Shown here: one piece after another, positions 40,942-49,859 of the stretch
Position numbering within the stretch: the first letter of the stretch is position 1
Layout of the letters: the number at the start of each line of letters is the position of its first letter
Source of the DNA: Nocardia amikacinitolerans NBRC 108937
GTDB taxonomy: Bacteria > Actinomycetota > Actinomycetes > Mycobacteriales > Mycobacteriaceae
Length of the DNA stretch: 64,000 nucleotides
NCBI RefSeq assembly: GCF_001612615.1
Contig: NZ_BDAU01000008.1
Coordinates: forward strand, 62,001-126,000
Reading direction: 5' to 3'
Program-made: the position numbers and the translations under genes
Notes under the pieces: model-generated
What the model saw: only the letters and a program-made list of their open reading frames with translations
The model's database searches: none
What the model was told of the DNA's origin: nothing

Positions 40942-43615
40942 GCGACGCGGCCGGGTCCGCGCCGGTCACCTCCAGCCGGACGTATCGCGCGGAGAGCGGT
41001 TCGGTGAGCGCCCCGCTCGCGGGATCGGCGGCGACCGTGGCCCACTCCCGCCCGTTCTCGGACACCGCGACCGACGACGCGACCGGCGCGGGATCGGCCC
41101 AGCGTGGCAGCACCCGCTCGACGCGCGCGGCCGCGCCGAGATCGACGGTGAGGCTGCCGTGCGCGCCGTCCGGCGCCCATCCGGTCGCGGTGCTGCCGTC
41201 CACCGCGGCGTCCGGATAGCGGCCCGGCTCGGTGGAGCTGCTGGTGACCGGACGGCAGCGGGCGAGGTTGCCGGTGGGTGCGAGATCGGGACGGCGGGTC
41301 TCGATCGTCACGGGCGCGCCGGGCGCGACGGTGTCCGTACCGGACGGCGTCCGCAGGGGCATCGGCGCACCTCCGGTGAGCGTCACCGTCGTGCGTTCGG
41401 CGCCGATCTCCGCGTCGAAAGTGCGCCCCTGCCAGTGCATCCCGCGGATCGTCATGCCGCGTTCGAATTGCGGCGGCAGCGTCGGGTTCACCTCGACGGC
41501 GTCGCCGCGCAGCCGCAGTCCGAGCAGGCCGCTGGTGAGCGATTGCAGGAAGCCGCCCGCCGCGGTGGCGAACGTGAACGCGGGCGCACCGGCCAGCGGG
41601 TCGCGCGCACCCGCTTTCGCGCCGCGTGCCTCGGCGAACTGCGCGAACGGCGGCCGCACGAACGGACGCGCCGCGCGGTCGAGGAAGGTGTTGGTCGCGC
41701 AGCCGGGTGCGCCGAGGTGCGCGGCGTCGATGGCGTGCACCGAGTCGGTCATCGCCGGGCCGTCGGGATCGGTTCGCGCGGAATAGTATTCGAGGACCCG
41801 GGTGGCGACGTCGGTCGGCATCGGCCATTCCAGCGGGTAGATGAGCAGCACGGTGTCGGCCTGTTTGATGGGAGTGCCGGTGTAGCCGTCGAATTGGGCG
41901 AAGACGCCGTTCGCCGCGTCGAACGGCATGCGAAGACCGTCGGCGACGGTGGTCCACTCGGGCGGGTGTGGCGCGCCGAGGATCTCGGCGGCGCGCACCG
42001 CGTTGCGCAGCGCGAGCGCCGCGACCGCGTTGGTGTAGACGCCGTCGTCGACGCCGTTGCTGTACTCGTCGGGGCCCGCGACATCGCGCAGCGAGAAGCT
42101 GCCGTCCGGGTTGGGTGTCACGCGCGCGGCCCAGAATTCGGCGACCGCGCTCATGATGGGCCAGACCCGGTCGCGCAGATATCCGGCGTCGCCGGTGGCG
42201 AGGTAGTACTGCCAAGCGGCCAGCGAGATGTCGCCCTGGAGATGAATCTGATTCAGGCAGTGCGGCGGATCCCAGCTGTGGCATTCGTCGAGTTCGCCGT
42301 CCGTCGCGCTGGTCCACGGGTAGAACGCGCCGGGGAAGCCGAGTCGCCGGGCGTTGACCTTCGCGGCGGGCAGCGTCCGGTACCGGTACTCCACAACGGT
42401 TTTCGCCAGGTCCGGCGCGAAATGCAGGAGGGCGGGGAACATCCAGATGTCGGCGTCCCAGAACACCGCGCCCGCGTAGTTGTCGCTGCTGAGCCCGACC
42501 GGCGAGAGGCTGTTGTCCTGCGAAGGATTGCTCGCCGAATACAGCGAATACAGCGCGCCGCGCGTCCACGATCGCACGTCGGGTTCGCCGGGGATCTCGA
42601 CCTCGCCGCGCCACAGGCCCGTCCACACCGCGGTGGTGTCCGTCAGCAGCGCATCCCAGCCCGCGCTCGCGGCACGCCGCGCGGCGGCCAGTGCGGAGGC
42701 GGCCGGATCGGCCGAGGTGCGCCCGGTGTCGACGCCGACGAACTTGGTCGCGGTGTAGGACTCGCCCTCCCGCACCGAGATCCGGGCCTGCTGGCTCGCG
42801 GTCAGGTCGTCGAGCGGCGGCGCCGGCGAGATCGCCGCGTCCGGCCCGGCGTCCAGAACGGACACGACCGAACCGGCGATTACCGTTCCCGCCGTGCGGA
42901 ATCCGACGCCTACGGTCGCTTCGCCGCGCTGGCCCGCGCCGGTCGGCACGATACGGCGGGCACCCGCGCCGTCGAGCAGATCGGTCAGCACCAGTTCGCC
43001 GGACCAGCGCGGCCGTAGGCTGAGGCGCACCGCGCCGACGTGCTGATCGGAACGGGCGGCGAACACGTCGTATACCAGATCGGTGGCCCGCCCGTCCGCT
43101 GTCGTCCAGGTCGCCCTGGTGCGGACCAGTCCGCAGCGCAGGTGCAGGGTCTGCTCGAAGTCGGTGATCCGCGCGGCGGGGGTGGTGGGGGAGTACGTCT
43201 CGTCGCCGACGCCGACCAGCAGGCCCGACCAGTTCGGGATGGCCGCCGCGACCTCGCGGTCGTCGGCGACGTCCGGGCTGTGCCCGTACAGACCGGCGAC
43301 GAACGCGCCGTCGTAGGCCGGGGTGTACAGCGGCCAGCCGGTGGGCTCGTCGGTGCCGACGTAACCCGTCCCGCGCGGCGGCACGCGCAGTCCGAGATAA
43401 CCGTTGCCGACGAAGGGATGACCGTCGATCGGCGCGTCCACGTCGGTATTGGACGGCGCCCATCCGGCGGTCTCCGCGATGCCCGGGCACGCCGAGTCCG
43501 ACCACTCGGCCTCCTCGCGCACCACCACCAGCGCCACCCCCGTCACCAGCGCCAGCACCGCCACCAAGGCGATCACGAGCAGTATTCGCCGGAAGGGCCG
43601 GGCCGAGAACGACAT
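40901..43615 (-). CDS. GH65-family glycoside hydrolase/phosphorylase, membrane-anchored, with C-terminal F5/8-type domain
   Basis: 904 aa from ATG 43615 (GGAGGTGCG upstream). N-terminal uncleaved-type anchor (FRRILLVIALVAVLALVTGVALVVV, ~9-33). The catalytic (alpha/alpha)6 barrel has FWDADIWMFP, CHSWDPPHCLNQIHLQGDISLAAWQYY and AGPDEYSNGVDDGVYTNAVA, with the general acid Glu around residue 516. Phosphorylase-type phosphate loops are not obvious, so an acid trehalase-like hydrolase is the best guess (known GH65 members cleave trehalose, kojibiose, maltose). The last ~140 residues (CRPVTSSSTEPGRYPDAAVDGSTATGWAPDG) are a discoidin/CBM32-like sugar-binding domain. Predicted to act outside the membrane, perhaps on trehalose from mycolate transfer. 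Confidence 0.88.
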   Translation of the reverse strand: MSFSARPFRRILLVIALVAVLALVTGVALVVVREEAEWSDSACPGIAETAGWAPSNTDVDAPIDGHPFVGNGYLGLRVPPRGTGYVGTDEPTGWPLYTPAYDGAFVAGLYGHSPDVADDREVAAAIPNWSGLLVGVGDETYSPTTPAARITDFEQTLHLRCGLVRTRATWTTADGRATDLVYDVFAARSDQHVGAVRLSLRPRWSGELVLTDLLDGAGARRIVPTGAGQRGEATVGVGFRTAGTVIAGSVVSVLDAGPDAAISPAPPLDDLTASQQARISVREGESYTATKFVGVDTGRTSADPAASALAAARRAASAGWDALLTDTTAVWTGLWRGEVEIPGEPDVRSWTRGALYSLYSASNPSQDNSLSPVGLSSDNYAGAVFWDADIWMFPALLHFAPDLAKTVVEYRYRTLPAAKVNARRLGFPGAFYPWTSATDGELDECHSWDPPHCLNQIHLQGDISLAAWQYYLATGDAGYLRDRVWPIMSAVAEFWAARVTPNPDGSFSLRDVAGPDEYSNGVDDGVYTNAVAALALRNAVRAAEILGAPHPPEWTTVADGLRMPFDAANGVFAQFDGYTGTPIKQADTVLLIYPLEWPMPTDVATRVLEYYSARTDPDGPAMTDSVHAIDAAHLGAPGCATNTFLDRAARPFVRPPFAQFAEARGAKAGARDPLAGAPAFTFATAAGGFLQSLTSGLLGLRLRGDAVEVNPTLPPQFERGMTIRGMHWQGRTFDAEIGAERTTVTLTGGAPMPLRTPSGTDTVAPGAPVTIETRRPDLAPTGNLARCRPVTSSSTEPGRYPDAAVDGSTATGWAPDGAHGSLTVDLGAAARVERVLPRWADPAPVASSVAVSENGREWATVAADPASGALTEPLSARYVRLEVTGADPAASPGVRELEVSGSRD

Positions 43616-43833
43616 CGCACCTCCCGTCGTGCGCGGCGCGCACGCTCGATTCACTCGGACGACTCGTTGGCGGGCCGGGCCCCGCTCGGCCCGGTCTCGC
43701 GATGATGCCTGTGCACGAGGATTTCCCCGTTCCCGCCGATCGACACCCGGCGCGCGGATTCGCCGCGGGCATATCCTGTCGCCGGTTGTTCTCCATCGAC
43801 CGCGGCCGCCTCGGCCGGGGAAGGCAGGCGAGG

Positions 43834-44739
43834 ATGCGCGCCATCGCGTTCTACGAGTTCGGCGAACCGGAGGTGCTTCGGGTCGTGGACGTACCGGTCC
43901 CCGAGCCGACCGGCGCACAGGTGCGAATCGCGGTGCGCGCCGCCGGAGTCAACCCGGCGGACTGGAAGATCCGTTCGGGCGCATTGGTTTTCGGCGAGCC
44001 GACCTTCCCGCAGTTCCCGGGCGCCGAGGTCGCGGGTGTGGTGGACGCGGTCGGGCCGGAGGCGGCGGGCGTCGCCGTCGGCGACGAGGTGATCGCCTGG
44101 ACGCGCGGCGGCTACGCCGAGTACGCGCTGAGCGCCGAAGTCGCGGCCAAGCCCGCGGGGCTCGCCTGGGCCGACGCCGCCGCGCTTCCGGTCGCGGTCA
44201 GCACCGCGGCGAAGGTGCTCGATCTGCTGCGACCACGGGCGGGCGAGACCCTGCTCGTCAACGGCGCGTCGGGGGCGGTCGGCTCGATGGCCGTTCAGCT
44301 GGCCCGCGCCGAGGGCGCCACCGTCATCGGCACGGCCGCGCCCGCCAACCAGGACCTGGTGCGCGCGCTCGGCGCGACGCCGACACCGTACGGCGACGGG
44401 CTGGTCGAGCGGGTGCGCGCGCTCGCGCCGGGCGGTGTCGACGCGGTGTTCGACGCCGCGGGTCACGGCGTGCTGCCCGCCGCGATCGATCTGCGCGGCG
44501 GCACGGATCGCATCGTCACCATCGCCGACGGCGCGGCCGCCGACTTCGGCATCGCGTTCCCGACCGGTCCCGGCCCGCGGTCGGCCGCCCTGCTCGGCGA
44601 CGTGGCGCAGCGACTCGCTCGCGGCGAATTTCGCCTGGCAGGCGCGGCGCGCGTCTTTCCGCTGACCGAGGCGGCCGCGGCGCAGCGGGAAATGGAGCAC
44701 GGCCGCGGACCGGGGAAGGTCGTATTGATCGTCGAGTGA
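43834..44739 (+). CDS. Zinc-independent MDR: NADPH:quinone oxidoreductase-like
   Basis: 301 aa from ATG 43834. GroES-like N-terminal domain (MRAIAFYEFGEPEVLRVVDVPVPEPTGAQVRIAVRAAGVNPADWKIRSG) and Rossmann domain with VNGASGAVGSMAVQLARAEGATVIGTA (~143-170). No zinc-binding Cys/His set. Ends KVVLIVE as in many quinone reductases of the AST-type subgroup. Divergent from GH65, 24 bp before the PAP2-DAGK gene, which may be in the same operon. Substrate unknown. Confidence 0.9.
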   Translation: MRAIAFYEFGEPEVLRVVDVPVPEPTGAQVRIAVRAAGVNPADWKIRSGALVFGEPTFPQFPGAEVAGVVDAVGPEAAGVAVGDEVIAWTRGGYAEYALSAEVAAKPAGLAWADAAALPVAVSTAAKVLDLLRPRAGETLLVNGASGAVGSMAVQLARAEGATVIGTAAPANQDLVRALGATPTPYGDGLVERVRALAPGGVDAVFDAAGHGVLPAAIDLRGGTDRIVTIADGAAADFGIAFPTGPGPRSAALLGDVAQRLARGEFRLAGAARVFPLTEAAAAQREMEHGRGPGKVVLIVE

Positions 44740-44763
44740 GCCGGTCGTAATTAGGCTGGAACG

Positions 44764-46260
44764 ATGCGACTGCCTCGGATTCGCAAACCGACGCCACCGC
44801 CAGGATTGGCCAGCAGTCTCGACGTCTGGCTGGTCGGCAGGAGCGCGCGAGTACGCCCGACGCCCGCCGACCGGATGCTGCGCGGTCTCAGCACGAGCGC
44901 GAACCACAACCGGCTCTGGCTCGGCGTCGGCGCGGGCCTCCTCCTGCTCGGCAACCGGCCGCTGCGCCGCGCGGGCGCGCGCGGACTGCTCGCGGTCGGA
45001 CTCGCCAGCGGTATCGCCAACGGCATCGCCAAGCCGCTGTTTCCCCGCCGCCGTCCGCCCGACGAATCGGTGCCGTTCGTCCGTCGGCTGGTCCGGCCGC
45101 CGGTGTCCTCGTCGTTCCCCTCCGGACACGCCGCCTCGGCGGCCGCCTTCGCCACCGGCGTCGCGCTGGAGAGCCCGGCGACGGCCGCGGCGATCGCGCC
45201 GGTCGCCGCGGCCGTCGCCTACTCCCGGGTCCACATCGGCGTGCACTGGCCCTCCGACGTGGTCGCGGGCATGCTGCTCGGGACCGGGGTCGCACTGGTC
45301 ACGCATCGGTGGTGGGCGGTGCGCCCCGACGAACCCGCGCTGCTCGGCCACGCCGAGCAGGTCGACCCGGTGCCGCACGGGCGCGGCCTGCTGCTGGTGA
45401 CAAACCCGCTCGCCGGAAGCGGCAACGGCGCGCTCGCCTCGGCGCAGCTGCGCGCCGGGCTGCCCGCGGCACACATCGTGCAGATCGATCCCGACCGCGA
45501 CCTCGACGACCAACTCGGCGAACGGCTCGACCGCGCGGACATCACCGCGCTCGGCGTCTCCGGCGGCGACGGCACGGTCTCCTCGGTGGCCGAGATCGCG
45601 GTCCGGCACGGGGTGCCGTTGGCCGTCTTCGCCGACGGCACCCTCAACCACTTCGCCAGGGACGCGGGCGTCGACGATGCCGAGCAGACGTTCGCCGCGC
45701 TCGAGCACGGCACGGTCGTGCGGGTCGACGCCGCGGACGTGCGGTTCGACGAGGACGGCTCGCGCGTCTTCGTCAACACCGCAAGCCTCGGCGGCTACCC
45801 CGACTTCGTCCAGCTGCGGGAGCGGTGGGAACAGCGGCTCGGCAAATGGCCCGCCGCGGGCATCGCGATGATCCGGGTCCTGCTCGGCGCGCAGCCGCTG
45901 CACACCGTCATCGACGGCGCCCCGATGGCCATCTGGATGCTGTTCGTCGGCAACGGCCGTTACGACCCGGCCGACCAGGTCCCGATGTCGCGACCCGAAT
46001 TGCACCGCGGCACCCTCGATGTCCGCTACCTGCGCGCCGACGTCCACTTCTCCCGCACCCGCCTGATCTGGGCCACCCTCACCGGCACCCTCGGCAACTC
46101 GGCCACCTACGTCCGCAAGGAAGTGCCGCGCCTCGAAGTCCGCGTCATCGAGGACTCGGTCTCCCTCGCCACGGACGGCGAAGTGGATTCGCGCGGAAAG
46201 CATTTCGTCTTCACCAGCCGCCCGTCCGCGTTGGCCCTTTTCCGGCCTCCGGAGGAGTAG
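44764..46260 (+). CDS. PAP2 phosphatase-diacylglycerol kinase fusion protein
   Basis: 498 aa. N-terminal PAP2 domain (~45-185): KPLFPRRRPP, SSFPSGHAASAAAFATG (~117-133) and YSRVHIGVHWPSDVVAGMLLG (~154-174), the three catalytic motifs of lipid phosphate phosphatases, with hydrophobic helices. C-terminal DAG kinase catalytic domain (~205-490): TNPLAGSGNG, GVSGGDGTVSSVAEIA (~264-279), FADGTLNHFARD, FVNTASLGGYPDFV, ATDGEVD. The two halves catalyse opposite-looking steps (dephosphorylation and phosphorylation of lipids), suggesting a polyprenyl-phosphate or phosphatidate cycle. Such fusions are known in actinobacteria; none is biochemically assigned to my knowledge. Confidence 0.9.
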   Translation: MRLPRIRKPTPPPGLASSLDVWLVGRSARVRPTPADRMLRGLSTSANHNRLWLGVGAGLLLLGNRPLRRAGARGLLAVGLASGIANGIAKPLFPRRRPPDESVPFVRRLVRPPVSSSFPSGHAASAAAFATGVALESPATAAAIAPVAAAVAYSRVHIGVHWPSDVVAGMLLGTGVALVTHRWWAVRPDEPALLGHAEQVDPVPHGRGLLLVTNPLAGSGNGALASAQLRAGLPAAHIVQIDPDRDLDDQLGERLDRADITALGVSGGDGTVSSVAEIAVRHGVPLAVFADGTLNHFARDAGVDDAEQTFAALEHGTVVRVDAADVRFDEDGSRVFVNTASLGGYPDFVQLRERWEQRLGKWPAAGIAMIRVLLGAQPLHTVIDGAPMAIWMLFVGNGRYDPADQVPMSRPELHRGTLDVRYLRADVHFSRTRLIWATLTGTLGNSATYVRKEVPRLEVRVIEDSVSLATDGEVDSRGKHFVFTSRPSALALFRPPEE

Positions 46261-46345
46261 CCGCGACCCATTTGCGTGTCCCCGCCCGCGCGGTCGGTTT
46301 TTGATCTAGCGTGAGCCACGGGTCGACGCCGAGAGGGGCCGTGGG

Positions 46346-47710
46346 ATGCGAACGGGGATGCTGGGGCTGGCGGAGTTGCGGGAGCGGGTCGAGTCCGGTG
46401 AGCTCGACACGGTGCTGGTCGCGATGACCGACATGCAGGGGCGGTTGCAGGGGAAACGGTGCGCGGCACGGTATTTCGTCGACGAGGTGCTCGACCACGC
46501 GACCGAGGCGTGCAACTATCTGCTCGCGGTCGACGTCGAGATGACGCCTGTGGACGGGTATGCGATGTCGTCCTGGGACAACGGCTACGGAGACTTCGTG
46601 CTGCGCCCGGACCTGAGCACGCTGCGGCTCGTACCGTGGCTGCCCGGCACCGCGCTGGTGCTCTGCGATGTCGAACAGGTGCATCCGGAGGGCACGCCGG
46701 TGGCCGCCTCGCCGCGCCAGGTGCTGCGCAAGCAGCTGGACCGGCTCGCCGAACACGGACTCCGCGCGTACGTCGGCACCGAACTCGAATTCCTGGTCTT
46801 CGACGACAGTTACGAATCGGCCTGGGAGCGCGGCTACCGCGACCTGCGCCCCGCCAATCAGTACAACGTCGACTACTCGATGCTCGGCACCTCCAGGATC
46901 GAACCGCTGCTGCGCCGCATCCGCAACGAGATGGCCGGTGCCGGAATGTATGTCGAGTCGGCCAAGGGTGAATGCAATCCAGGCCAGCACGAGATCGCCT
47001 TCCGCTTCGACGAAGCCATGGTGACCTGCGACAACCACAGCATCTACAAGACGGGCGCCAAGGAGATCGCGGCACAGGACGGCCGCAGCATCACCTTCAT
47101 GGCGAAATACAACGAGCGCGAGGGCAACTCGTGCCACATCCACCTGAGCCTGCGGAACGAGGCGGGTGAGCCGGTGTTCGCTGGCGACGGCGAAGGCGGC
47201 GCCTCCGCGCTGATGCGGCACTTCCTGGCGGGCCAGCTCGATTGCCTGCGCGAGTTCACCTACTTCCTCGCACCGAACATCAACTCCTACAAGCGTTTCG
47301 TCTCGGGCAGCTTCGCGCCCACCGCGCTGGCCTGGGGCAGGGACAACCGCACCTGCGCGCTCCGGGTGGTCGGCACGGGCGCCTCGCTGCGGGTGGAGAA
47401 CCGGATTCCGGGTGGCGACGTGAATCCCTATCTCGCCGTCGCGGCTTCGATAGCGGCCGGGCTGCACGGCATCGAGCGGCGGCTGCCGCTGGAGCCGGAG
47501 TTCCACGGCAACGCCTATCGTTCGCAGCGTCCCAGGGTGCCGAGGACCCTGCGGGAGGCGGCACGGCTGTTCGGCGAGAGCGCCGTGGCCCGCACCGCGT
47601 TCGGCGCGGAGGTGGTGGAACACTATCGGAACGCGGCGCAGGTGGAGCTGGACGCCTTCGACGCCGCCGTGACCGATTGGGAGCGAACCCGTGGATTCGA
47701 ACGACTCTGA
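46346..47710 (+). CDS. glnA4: Glutamine synthetase-like gamma-glutamyl(poly)amine ligase, GlnA4/PuuA type
   Basis: 454 aa. GS fold: MTDMQGRLQGKRCAARYF, YVGTELEFLVFDDSYESAW (metal-ligand Glu), ESAKGECNPGQHEIAFRF (~213-230), HSIYKTGAKEIAAQDGRSITFMAKYN, GNSCHIHLSL, NSYKRFVSGSFAPTALAWGRDNRTCALRVVG. Lacks the adenylylation Tyr region of GlnA1. Followed by an amidohydrolase (20-bp overlap), aldehyde dehydrogenase and SDR, the order I recall for Rv2860c-Rv2857c and a PuuA-PuuD-PuuC-like logic: glutamylate an amine, oxidise, then release GABA-type products. Exact amine unknown. Confidence 0.88.
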   Translation: MRTGMLGLAELRERVESGELDTVLVAMTDMQGRLQGKRCAARYFVDEVLDHATEACNYLLAVDVEMTPVDGYAMSSWDNGYGDFVLRPDLSTLRLVPWLPGTALVLCDVEQVHPEGTPVAASPRQVLRKQLDRLAEHGLRAYVGTELEFLVFDDSYESAWERGYRDLRPANQYNVDYSMLGTSRIEPLLRRIRNEMAGAGMYVESAKGECNPGQHEIAFRFDEAMVTCDNHSIYKTGAKEIAAQDGRSITFMAKYNEREGNSCHIHLSLRNEAGEPVFAGDGEGGASALMRHFLAGQLDCLREFTYFLAPNINSYKRFVSGSFAPTALAWGRDNRTCALRVVGTGASLRVENRIPGGDVNPYLAVAASIAAGLHGIERRLPLEPEFHGNAYRSQRPRVPRTLREAARLFGESAVARTAFGAEVVEHYRNAAQVELDAFDAAVTDWERTRGFERL

Positions 47711-48440
47711 CCCCGCCGCCCCCCGCCCCGTCATCGGGCTGCCGACCTACGTGGAGCAGGCGCGATTCAGCACCTGGGATACCCGATGCGCGGTGTTGCA
47801 ACACGATTACATCCACATGGTCGACCGGGCGGGCGGTATCCCGGTGCTGCTGCCGCCCGTAGGAGAGCCGCGACCCGAATTGATCGACCGGCTCGACGGC
47901 CTGGTGCTCACCGGCGGGGCGGACATCGACCCGGCTCGCTACGGCGCGCGCCTGACCGATGCCGCCCTCGGCTACACCCGAGCGGACCGCGACGAATCCG
48001 AGTTCGGCCTGTTCACGCTGGCCCGCGCGGCGGGTGTGCCGATTCTGGCGGTGTGCCGCGGGCTGCAACTGGTCAACGTGGCGCTCGGTGGCACCTTGAT
48101 CCAGCACCTGCCCGACGCGGTCGGTCACGAGGGGCACTCGGGCGGGAGCGGGTCGTTCGACGTCAACGAGGTGCTGACCGAGCCGGGCACCCAGCTGGCG
48201 GCGCTTGCCGGGCCGCGGCTGGAGGCGCATTGCCACCATCACCAGGCGATCGACGACCTCGCGTCGGGACTCGTGGTGAGCGCGCGCTCGGGCGACGGGT
48301 CGATCGAGGCGGCGGAACTGCCTGGCGAGCCGTTCCTGATCGGCGTGCAGTGGCATCCCGAGGCCAATCGGGCCGATGATCGTCTGATGCGGGCACTGGT
48401 GGCCGCGGCCGCGGCCTATCGGCGGGCACGAGTCGGGTGA
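47691..48440 (+). CDS. Gamma-glutamyl-GABA hydrolase, class I GATase (peptidase C26, PuuD-like)
   Basis: 249 aa from GTG 47691, overlapping the ligase by 20 bp. Begins PVIGLPTYVEQARF; GLVLTGGADIDPARYG (oxyanion Gly, ~72-87), nucleophile in AVCRGLQLVNVALGGTL (Cys 122), HHHQAID, and IGVQWHPEANR (catalytic His and Glu, ~222-232). Hydrolyses gamma-glutamylated amine acids to glutamate and the free product. Second gene of the cassette, translation probably coupled to the ligase. Confidence 0.9.
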   Translation: MDSNDSDPAAPRPVIGLPTYVEQARFSTWDTRCAVLQHDYIHMVDRAGGIPVLLPPVGEPRPELIDRLDGLVLTGGADIDPARYGARLTDAALGYTRADRDESEFGLFTLARAAGVPILAVCRGLQLVNVALGGTLIQHLPDAVGHEGHSGGSGSFDVNEVLTEPGTQLAALAGPRLEAHCHHHQAIDDLASGLVVSARSGDGSIEAAELPGEPFLIGVQWHPEANRADDRLMRALVAAAAAYRRARVG

Positions 48441-48454
48441 GAGGAGCGGACGAC

Positions 48455-49816
48455 ATGGCGGCAACCCAGGTGGTGAACCCCGCGACCGAGCAGGTCGTGG
48501 CGACGGTGGAACCGACGGACGCGGCGGCGACCGACGCCGCCATCGAGCGCGCGCGACGGGCGGCGTCGGAGTGGCGCGAGGTCGCGCCCGGTGACAGGGC
48601 CCGGCTGCTGCGTCGCTTCGCCGAAGCGGTCGACGCCGATCTGGAGCGGCTGGCGCGACTGGAGGTCGACAACGCCGGGCACACCATCGGCAACGCCCGC
48701 TGGGAGGCCGGAAACGTCCGCGACGTACTGCATTTCGCGGCCGGGATGCCGGAGCGTTTGTCCGGCAAGCAGATTCCGGTGTCCGGCGGCTTGGACGTCA
48801 CGTTTCAAGAGCCGCTCGGCGTCGTCGGTGTCATCGTGCCGTGGAACTTCCCGATGCCCATCGCGGCGTGGGGATTCGCGCCCGCGCTCGCCGCGGGGAA
48901 CGCGGTGGTGCTCAAGCCCGCCGAGCTGACGCCGCTGACCGCGCTGCGGCTTGGCGAGCTGGCAAGGGAAGCCGGCCTGCCCGAGCACGTCTTCCAGGTG
49001 CTGCCGGGCAAGGGTTCGGTGGTCGGACAGCGGTTCGTCACCCATCCCGCGGTGCGCAAGGTGGTGTTCACCGGGTCGACGGAGGTCGGCAAGCAGATCA
49101 TGGCGGGCTGCGCGGAGCAGGTGAAGCGGGTGACCCTCGAGCTGGGCGGCAAGAGCGCGAACATCGTGTTCGCCGACGCCGATCTGGAGAGGGCGGCCGC
49201 CACCGCGCCGTACGGCGTGTTCGACAACGCGGGGCAGGACTGCTGCGCGCGCTCGCGAATCCTGGTGCAGCGCAGCGTCTTCGATCGATTCCTCGAATTG
49301 CTGGAGCCTGCGGTGCGCGGCGTGCGGGTCGGCGATCCCGGCGCGGAGGACACCGAGATGGGCCCGCTCATCTCGGCCGCGCACCGCGAGCGGGTCGCCG
49401 CGTTCGTGGAGCCGTCGACGAAAGTGGCTTTCACCGGCCATCGTCCGGAGGGTCCTGGGTTCTGGTACCCGCCGACCGTCGTGCTGCCCACCGCGCCGAC
49501 CGACCGGGTGCTCACCGAGGAGGTGTTCGGTCCGGTGGTCGCGGTGCTTCCATTCGACGACGAGGCGGAGGCGGTGCGCCTCGCCAACGACACCGAATAC
49601 GGCCTGTCCGGCTCCATCTGGACCAATGATCTCGGCAGGGCGCTGCGGGTCTCCCGGGGCGTCGAGGCCGGAAACCTGTCGGTGAACTCGCACTCCTCGG
49701 TGCGGTACTGGACACCGTTCGGGGGGTTCAAACAGTCCGGCCTCGGCCGCGAACTCGGACCGGACGCCGCGCTGGCGTTCACCGAGACCAAGAACGTCTT
49801 CATCGCGACCCAGTGA
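48455..49816 (+). CDS. NAD(P)+-dependent aldehyde dehydrogenase (AldC/PuuC-like)
   Basis: 453 aa from ATG 48455 with GAGGAG upstream; a GTG at 48437 overlapping the preceding stop is also possible. Seen: VIVPWNFPMPIAAWGFAPALAAGN (~128-151), FTGSTEVGKQIM, LELGGKSANIVFADADL (general base Glu ~229) and the catalytic Cys in NAGQDCCARSRILV (~263), then EEVFGPVVAVLPF and PFGGFKQSGLGRELG. In this cassette it probably oxidises a gamma-glutamyl-amino-aldehyde. Third gene of the cassette. Confidence 0.92.
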   Translation: MAATQVVNPATEQVVATVEPTDAAATDAAIERARRAASEWREVAPGDRARLLRRFAEAVDADLERLARLEVDNAGHTIGNARWEAGNVRDVLHFAAGMPERLSGKQIPVSGGLDVTFQEPLGVVGVIVPWNFPMPIAAWGFAPALAAGNAVVLKPAELTPLTALRLGELAREAGLPEHVFQVLPGKGSVVGQRFVTHPAVRKVVFTGSTEVGKQIMAGCAEQVKRVTLELGGKSANIVFADADLERAAATAPYGVFDNAGQDCCARSRILVQRSVFDRFLELLEPAVRGVRVGDPGAEDTEMGPLISAAHRERVAAFVEPSTKVAFTGHRPEGPGFWYPPTVVLPTAPTDRVLTEEVFGPVVAVLPFDDEAEAVRLANDTEYGLSGSIWTNDLGRALRVSRGVEAGNLSVNSHSSVRYWTPFGGFKQSGLGRELGPDAALAFTETKNVFIATQ

Positions 49817-49859
49817 TCCATCGAACCCACGTGATTCACCGCACCGAGAAGGAGATGCG

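Noticed and set aside
40758..43844. 1028-codon frame overlapping the GH65 gene on the same strand
   Set aside because: Arg-rich shadow in another phase; the GH65 frame carries the anchor, catalytic motifs and a ribosome site.
43651..46203. 850-codon open frame on the minus strand
   Set aside because: It lies antisense to the MDR and PAP2-DAGK genes, which have clear motifs; its product is His/Asp/Val-rich low-complexity sequence typical of high-GC shadow frames.
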